Below are positions 22,491 through 36,200 of a stretch of DNA of 64,000 bases, in pieces. Source of the stretch: Chiridota heheva. Its lineage: Eukaryota; Echinodermata; Holothuroidea; Apodida; Chiridotidae. The translations under genes were made by a program, and so were the position numbers. Positions within the stretch are counted from its first letter, which is position 1. Each line of letters starts with the position of its first letter. The notes beneath the pieces were generated by a model. The model did no database searches. It was given only the letters and a program-made list of their open reading frames with translations, and was not told where the DNA came from. The stretch spans positions 226,001-290,000 of the forward strand of contig JAIGNY010003228.1 in the NCBI GenBank assembly GCA_020152595.1. Reading direction: 5' to 3'.

Positions 22491-24240
22491 TAACACAAAT
22501 TAAACAGGTCTCTTATGATAGTCATGTTTGTAATAGTATATATTAATGATGTATTCTGGAGATGAATGTTGATATGAATAATGTTATGTGCAATCTTCAA
22601 TTCAATTTATGACAATTAATATTCAACTCTGCAACCACCGGCTATAGATTGTAGTATTCATTTTAATGTTGTTTTGCAGCAATTTTGATTAAGAGTTGTT
22701 GGTGTTATTCAAATGTTTTGATTTTTCCAGAATGCTTAGTGTAAATTTGGCTCAGGATAATTATACATAGTTTGCTTTATTAATTTGAAGAAAAAAACAC
22801 TACTGAGTAGAAGAATTTTAAGTTTTTTCCTTCAAAACATTCATAGGTATAGGAACCTGGGAGAACATGCCCCCCACCCCCCACTTTTCCAAAAAATGAC
22901 AAAAGTGCCCCTTTTGAAAATGAAAAGTGCCCCTCAATTACTGTCCCAAGAGTAGGAAACTGATGACTTTTGTCAGTCCAATGTATGGAAGATTTTATCC
23001 CCATTGAAAAAGTGCCCCTTTCTAATAACGAAGTGCCCCTTTTAAATTTACTTTGTTTTGTCGCTTTGGGCTCCCTTATTCTACCTCCAATCGGGATAGG
23101 GGATATCTGACTTGAAAAGTGCCCCTAAGAGGTCGTGCCCCCCACTTTTGGAAAGATTCCTACACCCATAGAAACCAGTACTAGTTTAGGGAGATAGCCA
23201 TGATTTCCTGTTTACATTGGATTAATTTTCTGTTGATTTGTATATTACAGTATACGGAAGGAGGGAATCATTGGGTTTCTTTTACTACACCCCTACATGG
23301 GTCAAAACTGTTTGCAGTCAAGGCACTACAGACTTAATTCACGTTATCATTTCTTGAGAAGTTTGGTTACTCTTGTGAGTACTTGAATGATTTGCATGTT
23401 AAGTGAGTTTTTGTAAAGCATTAACGTTGCTTTATTATTTGAAGTTATACTTGATATTTATTGTATTTATTTATTTATTATATTTAAAAAACTAGTTTCT
23501 TGCCTGTCTCCAGCTTAATTTGAACAGTAGTTTTCGTTATAGTTACAGGGGGAGACTTAAAGCTGTCGTTGTTTCACCATATGGCACTTGATGTTGCCAA
23601 AAGAAAGGTAAAGATCCATTGGCAAAAGATATTTATAATAAGATTTGTGAAGTATGAAAGGGCTCTCAGTGTGTAATTGTTTCATTCCTGAAATGATGAG
23701 ATTGTCTTGTTTACGCTCGATGTTGATTTTTGTCAGATTTAACTGCAATTTTCTCAGGTTTTTTACAAGCTAGTAGAGGTTAAAAAAAATTAATTGTTAA
23801 TCAATTGGTTAACTTTAATTGGTAGACAACGAGGGTCATTTGCCTGAGAGGTCTTTAGATTTTTGTGGGTCCCATCTCCGTTAGGGCCATATCAAAGACT
23901 TGGCACCTGTTGCCCTCTCGCTTGGTGATCAGCATATTAAAATCATCAGTCCAGGGTAATAGTGCAGGCGTGTGTGCAGTCCAGGGTAATAATGCAGGCG
24001 TGTGTGCCACATGTTGACTCAAGCTTGAGCCTAATAATATCCATTGTAAAGAAATTTGAGTTTGCATTCTTGCATTAAAAAACGCAATGTGTCACGATTG
24101 GACATATCCCCCACGGGAACGTCCCCTCAGACATTAACCTTTTAAGCTTAACCTTGGAAAAACCTTGGAAAAATTGTGTGCATTATTAGAAACCTTTTGA
24201 CAAACTTTCTAAGCTCATAAGTATTGTTAGACCTAATATC
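22491..24240. other. Intergenic, with degenerate repeats
   Basis: Between 22870 and 23150 aaaagtgcccc recurs loosely about five times. At 23950-24006 a 30-bp direct duplication contains cagtccagggtaat. No gene was found. Confidence 0.6.
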
Positions 24241-24242
24241 AA

Positions 24243-24300
<58 letters not shown>

Positions 24301-24307
24301 GTTATTG

Positions 24308-24348
<41 letters not shown>

Positions 24349-24355
24349 GTTATTA
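24241..24355. repeat. (ATT)n microsatellite
   Basis: About 38 trinucleotide copies with a few GTT interruptions. The reverse reading gives a polyasparagine frame that is not a gene. Confidence 0.98.
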
Positions 24356-25454
24356 AAGGATATTGATTGAGTGACCCATTTTGATGTTGCATATTTGCTC
24401 AAATTTAAATGTCTTTTGACTTCTTAACATTAAGTTAAGAAGTCAAAAGTTTCTCAACCTTGGCACATAATTCTGTTTAACACAAAAGCTGTTTAGACTG
24501 TTTGGTAAAGCTATTCCTGTGATAACGATCTCAGAAGTTTCAACAAAATATAAGTATTTGAACAATACATGGTAACAGTTGCTTCCTTGTCAAAAGTACA
24601 TTAGAGCAACAGCACATTTCATCATTCATTTGAATTGATTAGGGTGTAACTTAACCTTCTATGAAGTAGGTACAGGAAGAAGGATTTCTCAAATAAATCT
24701 TTCTCAGTTTAAATTGTTTTGCAAATTTATCAATGCCAAATATATTTATTCAACTGTATTCATCCACCACTGAAAATGTAGATAAGTTTGAAAATATGTC
24801 AAAATAGGAAATATAGTGTATATTTCTGCATTGTTTACATGCATTTGTCTGTTTGTTGTACAGCTAGCACAACCTTCAAAAGCATCTTGCATGAAGGAGG
24901 ATGAGCAATTTCAAAGAGACCATTCGATACTCTCTTATTCTGATAAGGAGATAATCAGGTTTATAGGTCATTATGTCTGCACACTCTGCTGGACAGGGTT
25001 GCATTTTTCATTTTCAATGATAGTCATCTTTTGACCATGCATGCTTGCTTTCATATTTTTACTTTGGTATTATGTCACCACTTGTCCAGTAAGGAATAGT
25101 TCTTTGAAGTGTCAGAAAATGTGTTCTTGGGGAATACACTCTTTACAGTAAAATATTTCTCAGTTGTGAACCCTAGATGCTGGCCCATGCAGGAACAGAA
25201 TAAAACCATGTGTTTGAGACTTCTTTGTTGCTGAAAATGTTTATAGGTACTAATAACAAAATTTATGTATAAAGTTGTGTAGTATTTGGGCTATATCAGC
25301 ACAACAAAAAGAGTAATAGGGGAAATGGGACACTATTTCTAATGTTCATATTATAACCAATATGTGATAAAATGTAAGGTTCATTCAAGCTGATGATGCT
25401 GTTAGAAATATACCAATGAAATGGTTTGAAAATGAGTTTTGTCATATTTTATCA
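24356..25454. other. Intergenic, one exon-like island
   Basis: At 24864-24957 an open stretch between acceptor-like ttgttgtacag and donor-like caggttta reads LAQPSKASCMKEDEQFQRD. It has no recognised homolog and no partner exon, so it is not called as a gene. Confidence 0.4.
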
Positions 25455-27870
25455 AGGAGTGCAGCGTGGGGGTGCACAGTGCTGTTATTCACATATATGA
25501 AGTGTTATTAAGGAGTGCAGCATGGGGGTGCACAGAGCTGTTATTTGCATACATGAAGTGTTATCAAGGAGTGCAGCGTGGGGGTGCACAGAGCTGTTAT
25601 TCACATACATGAAGTGTTATCAAGGAGTGCAGCGTGGGGGTGCACAGAGCCATTATTCACATACATGAAGTGTTATCAAGGAGTGCAGCGTGGGGTTGCA
25701 CAAAGCTGTTATTCACATACATGAAGTGTTATCAAGGAGTGCAGCGTGGGGGTGCACAGAGCTCTTATTTACATACATGAAGTGTTATCAAGGAGTGCAG
25801 CGTGGGGTGCACAGAGCTGTTATTCACATACAGAAGTGTTATCAAGGAGTGCAGCGTGGGGTGCACAGAGCTGTTATTCACATACATGAAGTGTTATCAA
25901 GGAGTGCAGCATGGGGGTGAACAGAGCTGTTATTCACATACATGAAGTGTTGTCAAGGAGTGCAGCATGGGGGTGCACAGAGCTGTTATTCACATACATG
26001 AAGTGTTATCAAGGAGTGCAGCGTGGGGTTGCACAAAGCTGTTATTCACATACATGAAGTGTTATCAAGGAGTGCAGCGTGGGGGTGCACAGAGCTGTTA
26101 TTCACATACATGAAGTGTTATCAAGGAGTGCAGCGTGGGGGTGCACAGAGCTCTTATTCACATACATGAAGTGTTATCAAGGAGTGCAGCGTGGGTGTGC
26201 ACAGAGCTCTTATTTACATACATGAAGTGTTATCAAGGAGTGCAGCGTGGGGGTGCACAGAGCTGTTATTCACATACATGAAGTGTTATCAAGGAGTGCA
26301 GCGTGGGGTGCACAGAGCTGTTATTCAAATACATGAAGTGTTATCAAGGAGTGCAGCGTGGGGGTGCACAGAGCTGTTATTCACATACATGAAGTGTTAT
26401 CAAGGAGTGCAGCGTGGGGGTGCACAGAGCTGTTATTCACATACATGAAGTGTTATCAAGGAGTGCAGCGTGGGGGTGCACAGAGCTCTTATTTACATAC
26501 ATGAAGTGTTATCAAGGAGTGCAGCGTGGGGGTGCACAGAGCTGTTATTCACATACATGAAGTGTTATCAAGGAGTGCAGCGTGGGGTGCACAGAGCTGT
26601 TATTCACATACATGAAGTGTTTTTAAGGAGTGCAGCGTGGGGGTGCACAGAGCTGTTATTCACATACATGAAGTGTTATCAAGGAGTGCAGCGTGGGGGT
26701 GCACAGAGCTCTTATTCACATACATGAAGTGTTATCAAGGAGTGCAGCGTGGGGGTGCACAGAGCTCTTATTTACATACATGAAGTGTTATCAAGGAGTG
26801 CAGCGTGGGGGTGCACAAAGCTGTTATTCACATACATGAAGTGTTATCAAGGAGTGCAGCATGGGGTTGCACAAAGCTCTTATTTACATACATGAAGTGT
26901 TATCAAGGAGTGCAGCATGGGGGTGCACAGAGCTGTTATTCACATACATGAAGTGTTATCAAGGAGTGCAGCGTGGGGGTGCACAGAGCTGTTATTCACA
27001 TACCTGAAGTGTTATCAAGGAGTGCAGCATGGGGTTGCACAAAGCTCTTATTTACATACATGAAGTGTTATCAAGGAGTGCAGCGTGGGGGTGCACATAG
27101 CTGTTATTCACATACATGAAGTGTTATCAAGGAGTGCAGCGTGGGGGTGCACAGAGCTGTTATTCACATACATGAAGTGTTATCAAGGAGTGCAGCGTGG
27201 GGTTGCACAAAGCTGTTATTCACACACATGAAGTGTTATCAAGGAGTGCAGCGTGGGGGTGCACAGAGCTGTTATTTACATACATGAAGTGTTATCAAGG
27301 AGTGCAGCATGGGGGTGCACAGAGCTCTTATTCACATACATGAAGTGTTATCAAGGATTGCAGCATGGGGGTGCACAGAGCTCTTATTCACATACATGAA
27401 GTGTTATCAAGGAGTGCAGCGTGGGGGTGCACAGAGCTGTTATTTACATACATGAAGTGTTATCAAGGAGTGCAGCGTGGGGGTGCACAAAGCTGTTATT
27501 CACATACATGAAGTGTTATTAAGGAGTGCAGCGTGGGGTTGCACAAAGCTCTTATTTACATACATAAAGTGTTATCAAGGAGTGCAGCATGGGGGTGCAC
27601 AGAGCTCTTATTCACATACATGAAGTGTTATCAAGGAGTGCATATATATGGCAGCATGGGGGTGCACAGAGCTCTTATTCACATACATGAAGTGTTATCA
27701 AGGAGTGCAGCGTGGGGGTGCACAAAGCTGTTATTCACATACATGAAGTGTTATCAAGGAGTGCAGCGTGGAGTTGCACAAAGCTCTTATTTACATACTG
27801 TACATGAAGTGTTATCAAGGAGTGCAGCGTGGGGGTGCACAGAGCTGTTATTCACATACAAGAAGTGTTT
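25455..27870. repeat. 56-bp satellite-like array, about 43 copies
   Basis: The unit begins gtgttatcaaggagtgcagc, continues gtgggggtgcacagagctgt and ends tattcacatacatgaa. Variants (gggtt for ggggt, tcttatttac for tgttattcac) alternate in blocks, which suggests multi-unit duplications. One copy near 27640 carries a small insertion. Confidence 0.97.
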
Positions 27871-30370
27871 CACAAGCATTTTACATCACTAAATACTTAA
27901 AAGGATTAGTTCAGTAATGAGCAACTGTATCTCATATGAGAGAGGACTTAACGTAGAAGCAAAATGGAAATGAAACTACTTCCATTATCTTATTCGTTAG
28001 GAAGATATTCAAATTTAAAGTTTTTTATTATCTGTGTTGAAATGGCTGGTGTAGTAAGTCTAATATGGAAGGTTGGCGCCCTCATCGCTTTGTTATCATT
28101 TGTTAACAATTATAAAGAAATTTCATTGATTTTTTTGTACTGTTTCAATTATTTTTCTCAAACTTTCTTTAGGGGAAATTATAATTACTGTTACCTGATT
28201 CTGTTTTACTACTTTCCTGACATGTCTAATGGTTTTAAGCTACAAAATCACAGGCAAAAATATGATAGAATACATAAAAACAAGTAATCTGAGGTTGTGA
28301 CATCACAACTAGTCTTATTTTCAGTCGTTTTTACAAAACTGTTACAAAACTTCATCAACTTTTCAACATTTTACTTTTTGAAGTCCTCTTTCATATAAGA
28401 TAAACTTGTTTGACTCATGAATTAATCCTTCAAAGAAAAACAAAAAACCAGGTTAACACAATGTCATACTTCAGTACACTGTAATATAAATTCATGTATC
28501 AAATGTATATACAAATTAAGCACACATCTTATTGCTTTACATTGTATCAATATTTTACAATATAAATAAAACCAGACAAATATTTGCGTATTATTTTTCT
28601 GTGCAAATACAATAAAAATTACCAGTTTAGCTCTTCTATTGAAAATACACATAAAATTAATTCAATAAAGATACATGCCTTCTATTAATCTTGTTTTACA
28701 TACCAAATGAATACTGCAAAGGAAATACTTGATTTAACTTCAACATTAAAATAACTAACAATAAATACAAAGTGAACAGATCTCATGTCAAAATAATGTT
28801 TATTTGACATGATTTCAGTTTTACCAAAACCACAAGAAATCTAAAGATAATGGGGATTTTGCCCACCTGGAATTTGCCCACCTGGAATTCCCCCCTGCCC
28901 CGACCAAAATTTTGCCTATGCCACGTCTCTCACCCTCAATAAATTATACTCCCTAAACCTACTTGTACATTTGACTTTAAATGCTGCTAAACAACCAGAC
29001 CAACATTTCTGATATACTCAATGAATTTTTAGTGCCATATTACCATAAAATTTGTATTGCCATATAACCATAGAATTTTTTGCCATCTTGCCTATCTAAT
29101 ATACCTCTCTTTAGAGGTTAAGTAAATAAAGCCTTTTAAGGGCTCTGCAATTGTACCTTTTAACTTAATTTTGTATGTTTCAGGAAGGTCTTTTTCTAGT
29201 AGTTTTATTACCTACCTGTATTATTAAAGATTAGGAAAACACATTGCAGTTATTACTCATTTGAAAGACATTTTTCCACAAATAAATGCTAAAGCCATAT
29301 TTAACATCCATTTAGATTTGATGTATTTAAGCTCTAATAAGTGCCCACCCAACTTTTTTTTCACTGATAACAATTCATTTAATTAATTTTAAGACTTCAA
29401 ATAAGTTTTGTTACATTCTTTGCTTATTTTGTGTTTGACGCTCACAATGTTTTTGTATTGGTTATTCATTGTGGGGTTAGTAATATGACCAGTTCACATA
29501 TTATGTACACTGCAGTTCAAATGTCACTGCACGGCTCTTATTAAGAAGGAACTTTGGGCCTAGAAAGGTAAAAGTATTGCAACTTTATTTTCGTAAGTGC
29601 ACATCGAATATGTTAGTTTTAGTTTTTACACAGATTGATTTTCAAAGCATTGTCTTTTTATTTCATACAGTACAAAATCTAACTTCCATACCTCCATATA
29701 TTGCCTTCAATTATGAAACCACAATAAGTCACACAATAAAATTGATTGCATAATTCAATTATCTATGAGCATGCACATAACACACAGCACAAGGTTAGTT
29801 TGTGACACTCAGCTGCAGTATTCATTGTGGCCCATCACATAATTACTTTTAATACATAAAATCAGTGGTGTAGCCAGCATTAAGTGTGAGGGGTCCCCTC
29901 CCAAGAAGTGTTCTAAAGGCAATTTCTTTTTTTGGTAAAAAAGATTATAAAAAAAAAGATCTTAATTTTGGAAAAGTTCCTCAAAAAAGTGGGGGCTGAC
30001 CCCCCCCCCCCCTTGGGGGATTTTTAGGGGTCCGACCACCAAAAATCATATATTTATGGAAGAAAGAGGATTTATGGAAGAGAGAGTCAACAAAATAAAA
30101 GAGGAATTACCTTAAAATTAAAGAAGATAATCTATCCATTATAGATAAGGGTCTTATTATACATTAAGGATTAGGAGAGCTTGGAAAGGAAAGCAACTTA
30201 TGGCAAAAGAAAGGATCTGTCTGTTATAATCTTGATTTTAGGAATCATAGATTTAATTATATTCAGTTTGGTACCCAATCATTGCCTTCTTTAACACTAC
30301 TGCTTTTTGGTAGACAGTTGGAATTATTTATACAATTTCCCAGTTCTGAATAATGGTGTCAAAAATCTTT
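27871..30370. other. Intergenic AT-rich DNA
   Basis: No gene. Small features: a duplicated tttgcccacctggaatt near 28860-28890 and a GC-skewed low-complexity stretch ending in a C12-like run near 30001-30012. Confidence 0.55.
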
Positions 30371-30374
30371 TAAC

Positions 30375-31150
30375 GAAAAATTGTTTGTTTGTTTGATGAG
30401 GGCTTAATGGCTCCACGACAGTGATGGTCAAATTGTGCCTGAGAGGTTGGATCATTCTAGAGGTAGGAAGGAAAGAAAATAGGGAGATTGAGAGAAATAC
30501 GAGAATTAAAAGTCAAAAAGCTGGGATCGAGAGAGGAGGTGCATAGGTGAAAAAACAAAGTAGAGAGAGGGGGTGGGAGAGAAAAACTAAGTATGGTTAC
30601 AGAGGGAAGCATGATGAAGGAAGGAGATGATTTTATCTGGAGGGTTTTTCTGAAAGAACTCAGCAATCTGAGTTGTGGGGAGCCCTTTGGGAAGGTTGTA
30701 CATTGGGCAGGCAAGGAGAATGTGATGGGACTGTGAGGGTGTAATGGCAATTGTTGCAGAGGGTTTGGGGGGAGCCAATAAGGAGGTGGGAGTGAGTGAG
30801 GTGGGTATGACCTATTCTAAGACAGGTATATGAACAATGTCGACATGAGAGAGGTTGTGGATTGTGGGTTTGATCAGAATGGTGGGCTGGATGATGTGGA
30901 GTTTGTTACCAATTTGGGAGTCCCATGAGGTTTGCCAGCGGTCACAAACAAGGGAAGTAATATGCGGTTTGATGTCAGAAAGGGTTTTGGGATATAGGGT
31001 AGGTTGAGGGCAAGCTTAGCGGCTGCATCAGCCCTATCATTGCCAGGATGGCAACACAGTAGACAATATTGCCGTAGTCAAGCTTGGCATGAATGATGAG
31101 CCTGAAGATTTTGTGGAAGATCATGGCGGTTAGCACCAAAGTGGTGTTGG
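30375..31150 (-). mobile_element. Family A LINE remnant, reverse orientation
   Basis: The reverse complement matches 3560-4180: 3' end ccctcatcaaacaaacaa near 30376, the Cys/His segment near 30740-30770 and GNDRADAAAKL-like sequence near 31020-31050. Several frameshifts are present. Confidence 0.85.
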
Positions 31151-31384
31151 AGAGGGGCGGTCGAAAAATTGTGACAGAAATAATACTAATGTGGTAAATA
31201 CATGTTTATATGCTTCCCTCTTTCGCAATTTAATGTACTATTCATCGCATAATTACATGGGGGAGAAGTCCTGTGGTTATAACAACCAGAATCGTAGATT
31301 TGTTCCAGGTGTGTTGGTAGGGAGCTTTACAAATGAAATTCAAGTACTTCTAAAAGAGTAAAGGAAAATAGTGTTTTATAAAGG

Positions 31385-32900
31385 TTGGTTTGGTTTGGTT
31401 TGTTGATGTTTAATGGCACCGCAACAGTCACGAGTCAAATGTGCCAAGAGGGTGTTAAAAAGCAAGGTGCTTGAGTTAGGACAGAGAGGCGGGATAGAGG
31501 GAAGGAGGAAGAGAATGAGGATAAGGGAAAGAAGTTTAGGTAATAAAAGGAAGATAAGGCAGAGAAGAGAAGAGAAGAAAGGGAGGTTTAGATCAGGTGG
31601 AATAAATTGCTGTTGTGGAGAAAGGTGATAAAGTTGGCAGTAGGATTGTTCTGGAAAAGATTGAAAATTGAGATGGAGGGGGAGAGGTGTGATCTGGAGC
31701 TCAGTTGTATGGGACAGGTTAAGAGGATATGCTCGATCGAGAGATCGGTGTTGTATGTAGGGCAGAGAGGAGCCAGAAAGTAGGTGGGAGTGGGTGGGAA
31801 AGGTGTGGCCGAGGCAGATGATAATAATGTTCTCCCTGCAGTTGTGATTGCAGGGGGACTGGATGTTGGTCCCAACTTTATTTGATGGTGTGAAGTTTGT
31901 TATTGGTCTCAAGATTCCAGGAGTCTTGCAAGTCTTACTGAGTCTAGCTGGAAGTGGAGAAACTGAGGTCTGAATGTGGGATAGGAAAAGGAGAGATGTG
32001 ATTCGACAGAGCATTGTTGGCGGCTCTGTCGGCTCTCATTGCTGGGAATGCCGACGTGGCTGGGGATCCAGAAAAAGATTTTAAAAATTTTACTAAGGAG
32101 GAAAGAGCATGAAGTTTATTGAGGATTTGAATGATGAAAGGCTAAGGAGAATAGGTAGCTCAGTTGGAAGAGCGCATGGCTGAGATGCTGTAGGTCCCAG
32201 GTTAAACCTCGGTCAGGTCTAACTCTATTTTTTTATAGTTATGCAGACAGATATGCCGAACATCAAAGCGGAAGCATTTCGTCTGCAATCATTCAGCTGT
32301 TGAGAAAAGTGACAATGGTTGACGCACACCGTCCTTCGGAGGGGACGTTAAGCTGTTGGTCCTGACGACGAGTCACCCCTGCCTGGTTCTTTGAATACTA
32401 TCCAAGAAGAGAAGCATGAAAACGCGGAGTTCATTCACTTTCCCTTTCAAGTACTAAGTTCTTGTGCTCCCATAGGCAGCCTGAGAACTAGTCTGTTAGT
32501 TGTAAAGCGCATTTGAATAGTTCTTTAAACTGGAAAATGCACCATATAAATTCCATATATTATATTATTATGAGTGGATTTGACCAGAGCATGATAAGGA
32601 TGCTAGTGAGAACGGATTTGGAGAAGATGACAAATCGTGGGCGGAAGGAGAGTTCAACAAAGTTTAAGGCCAGGAGGATGACCTTTGATTCAGCAGAGTA
32701 AACTATAGGGCAACCTTGAGGAGAGGGTGAGGCCAGGACGGGCAGCGGTGGCTGCAGAGGAGCCTTCCTGTGTGGAGCCATTTGTGAAGAGGAAAGAGAA
32801 GTCGTGGAAATGTCTACTGAGTTGGTAGTACTTGGAGAGAAAGAAGGCTGGGTTGTGGAGAGCGTGTAGGAGGAAAAGCCAAGGAAAACCTTGGGGAGGG
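31385..32900 (-). mobile_element. Family B LINE remnant, reverse orientation, split by a SINE
   Basis: The 3' end at 31387 reads, in reverse, ccattaaacatcaacaaacc. A Cys/His segment follows (CPTYNTDLSIEHILLTCP, near 31700-31755), then tether sequence, and at 32560-32780 the RNase H piece SAESKVILLALNFVE. The stretch 32146-32575 is foreign and interrupts the RNase H domain; the two sides continue each other. Confidence 0.87.
32146..32575 (+). mobile_element. tRNA-derived SINE nested in the family B LINE
   Basis: The head has A box taggtagctcagttgg and B-box-like caggttaaacctc spaced as in a tRNA gene. The body has ccgtccttcggaggggacgt and ttaagctgttggtcctgacg, wording typical of animal SINE central domains. 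The tail is AT-rich (ccatatattatattatt). I did not find a clear target duplication. Confidence 0.85.
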
Positions 32901-32984
32901 AGGGAGGGGGATTACAGAGACTCTTGTCATCATAAAGATTTTAAAATCTACCTCAGGACACAAAGTTTATCTTTCTCACATAGT

Positions 32985-32990
32985 TTTATT
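32985..32990 (-). other. SAXO4: Candidate SAXO4 polyadenylation signal
   Basis: tttatt on the plus strand is AATAAA on the gene strand, about 140 bp past the stop codon. This is a reasonable 3' UTR length, just before the LINE remnant. Confidence 0.5.
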
Positions 32991-33131
32991 CATTCCAGTA
33001 CCTTCACATGATTATACTCAAACAATACCATTTTCTCAAAGAAATTCATTTCTTTTACAATTTCATAAAAGAAACAATTTACTTTACGAGCATTAAGTCA
33101 ACATTTGCACCATGAAATATAACTGTCACAT

Positions 33132-33234
33132 TTATACGCTAGCAGCAATGACTCGTGGGACAGGGTTGATGGTCACATGTTTCTTTGCATCATGGGTATG
33201 GTCATCATAATAGACGTTTCTTGCCTTTATACTC
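33132..33234 (-). CDS. SAXO4: SAXO4 last exon
   Basis: Phase 2 in, encoding KARNVYYDDHTHDAKKHVTI and NPVPRVIAASV before TAA (33134-33132). The acceptor is attttcag. It matches the C-terminal position of the vertebrate ADPFYQNTPH segment. Confidence 0.9.
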
Positions 33235-36200
33235 CTGAAAATATGAACAGAAATAAAAGTTATGTAATTCAAAAATTAAGCCAGCTCTCTTGTTAATTTT
33301 TTTGAAATAAATTAAAGTTAAGAAAGAAGAGTTGCTCTCAGAAATGGTATCTGAAATCATGTTTATGTGAAGTAACATTATGAGGTGCATCAAGTTGATT
33401 TCACCAAAATCTATTTCTTACTTTTAATCTAGCCCATGCATTTTGAACACTCAGAATTATATACTTTCTGACAGATTTCTGCCAAGGTCATATCAATATT
33501 TTTACTTTTACTGGGGCTAAGCATTCGTTGCATTATTTCTGTCATGCCAAATTCAATTCTTTTGATTTTCTTTGATATCAAAACCAATTTAATTTAATAA
33601 TCTTAAAGAGTCCAGAAAATTGACTATTTGGAGTTCCTTTCAGGGCAAGAATACATTTTAAGAAATATGTATTGGAAAGATTCACTAAGTCTGAACAATG
33701 ATCCACCTATCACATCCCCACCCTAACCTTTCCCTATTTCAATGTACCCCAAATTGAAATCACTTCAGCCTTAGGTACTAACGGAACCATACACTACATA
33801 TTAACAAATCATATACATAACTTATTGAGACATTGATAACAATCAAACTGACAAATAGAGATGAAAACATAACCTCCGTCCAACTTTGTTGGCAGAGGTA
33901 ATAAAATCATACCTGGCAACATATGGATGAAGGTTGTGTAGCTGTTCAGTCATGTTCACTTCAGGGCCAAAGCATGAACGGCGGTGCTCTTTGTGAATCC
34001 ATCAGGCAGCTGTCGCATCACTCTCCCAAAGGTTCGACCAGCTCTAGCTTTACCCTTAGGGTTCATGTCATAGAATCTGGCATAATGAAACATTTACCCA
34101 TTTTATGATACATTTTTCAAAGGACATAAAAAGTAGATCAAAGGGTGCAAGAATCAGGTCAGGATACCAGAATGTGTGCAGCATTTTCTACAAATTCATG
34201 GAAAGTTTTTATCCCACATTTAAGAGAGAATTTATTTGAACCGAAAAAGAAATCAAACCGCCTCGAACTGTTAGGTAAACATCAGGGATTAATGTTAAAC
34301 TGTAACCTTAAGATTATAAAATGAATTTTTAATCCATGAGGAAAATATCCCCCTCCCATGTAAAAGCTTTCTCGTTGAAAAGAATATGTGTACCTCCTTT
34401 GAATATTTTCCCTAACTCACCTTCAGAGGTGTCGCGACTAAGAAGGGGTGGGGGGGAGGTGACACACCCAATATTTGAGAATGAGAAAAAAATTCCTGAT
34501 CTTGTGTGAAAAAATGTTATGAAACTTCCCGGTTTTTCTGAATCATAGTTTTAAAACACTCAAATCCGGATCTAAGATTTCCCAATTTTTCCGAATCAGT
34601 TTCTACAATTTTTCAATTGGCAAATCATGTTCTTAATTTCTTCTATGCTTCTGAATCAGATTCGGAAATTTGAACTAATGATATCAAATTTTTTTATCAT
34701 TCCGAAAAATGTTATCAAGTTATCAAACTTCTCGATTCTTCTGAATCAGTCTTAAAATATGTGATTTTTTCGAATCCGGATTAAAATTTCCCGATTTTCC
34801 TATTCAGGTTCTAAAATTTTCAGATTGTTTCCAAATCATGTTCTTAATTTCTTTTGTTTCTAAATCAGATTTGTAATTTTCCTGATTTTTTCAACAACAG
34901 AAGAAAACAAAAAATTGACGTAAATTTTTCATAAAAATCTGAATTAATATTTCAAGAAAATCGTTCGTTTTCAGCATTATTTATAAAAATTTCTGAAAAT
35001 TACATCAATTATTTTGGTTTATTTGCTACAAAAATTGCAGACATTTCTTCAAAAGTTGGTCAAAAATTGACTATTTTGGGCTAAATATTAAGAAAATTCA
35101 GGTAAAAATTCCTACTTTTCGGAAATATTACTGACTTTGCTCCGCTGGGGCACAGCAACATTTAAAATTATATTGAGGGCACAGCATGTTTGGTCGTAAT
35201 AGTCTTTGATATGCCCTGGGAACATCGCACATACACATGTGCAGCATGAAATTTAAAGAATCATTCTCCCCAGATCAACTGATATTGTTGATGACAAATT
35301 TTCAGAGATAGAAACACAGAAATGATATTTATAGTTTGTTTGTTTGATGAAGGCTTAACGGCACCGTGACAACAAGGTTGTGCCCAAGAGGTTAGATCAT
35401 TAAAGAGGAAGGAAAAAAGATAACAGGAGAAGTCTGATAGAAGGACGGGAGCTAATAGCCAGGAGCTGGGACCGAAAGAGGAAGTGCATGGGCACCTTAA
35501 TACAATGGATCATTATTTTTGACAACTTTTCAGTCTTACTGGTAATTTAAAGACTAAGTATAGCCCCCTACACAAGTTTTGTGACATTCCTTACTTATTT
35601 CTAAGACTGGAAATTGCATTGGTTTTAATTGTAGAGATAAAACCAATTCTGCAAAAATTTATGGGATTTTCGGAACGTGATCATATTTTTGGTGATTGTG
35701 TACAAAGTAAACGATTGAAAAAATGGTTTGTTTATCGTTTACTGAATTAAACGAAACGCACATCCCTAGTTATTATTTTTTCTTTAGCCAGAATTCAGAT
35801 GATACAGTCATATTTCGGGCACTTTCTGCCTCTGGCACCGAAAGCTGGATATGCAGCTGCTCTCGAGGGGTCCACGGACAAAGCTCCGGAAACTTTTTGG
35901 CTTTTGAATAGCTCAAATTGAGGGAGAATCACATATACATGTATTTAATCGATTTTTGTGGTTTGAATTTTCATTATGGATATCAAATTCTATAGACTTA
36001 AACTATGCATTTTTATTTGGCGAGCATTGGGTGAGGGCGGGAATGGGGTGTAAGGTTGGGCACAGTACAATGACACACATATAAGGGCACATTTTTAGGG
36101 AAATTTGGGGCACCTTTGCCACCGAAGAAAGGGTGTATACCCCTGCCCCCTTTGGATCCACCCCTGGTCATTAATTTTTATTCAAATCATGATCTAAAAT

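Noticed and set aside
24864..24957. Exon-like island LAQPSKASCMKEDEQFQRD
   Set aside because: Borders are plausible, but no partner exon, homolog or neighbouring gene in phase was found.
25455..27870. Possible CRISPR-like array
   Set aside because: Units are contiguous 56-bp copies with no distinct spacers, in a eukaryotic context; it is a minisatellite.
27964..28287. 107-codon open frame after the 56-bp array
   Set aside because: Composition is that of AT-rich intergenic DNA; no motif, start context or splice support.
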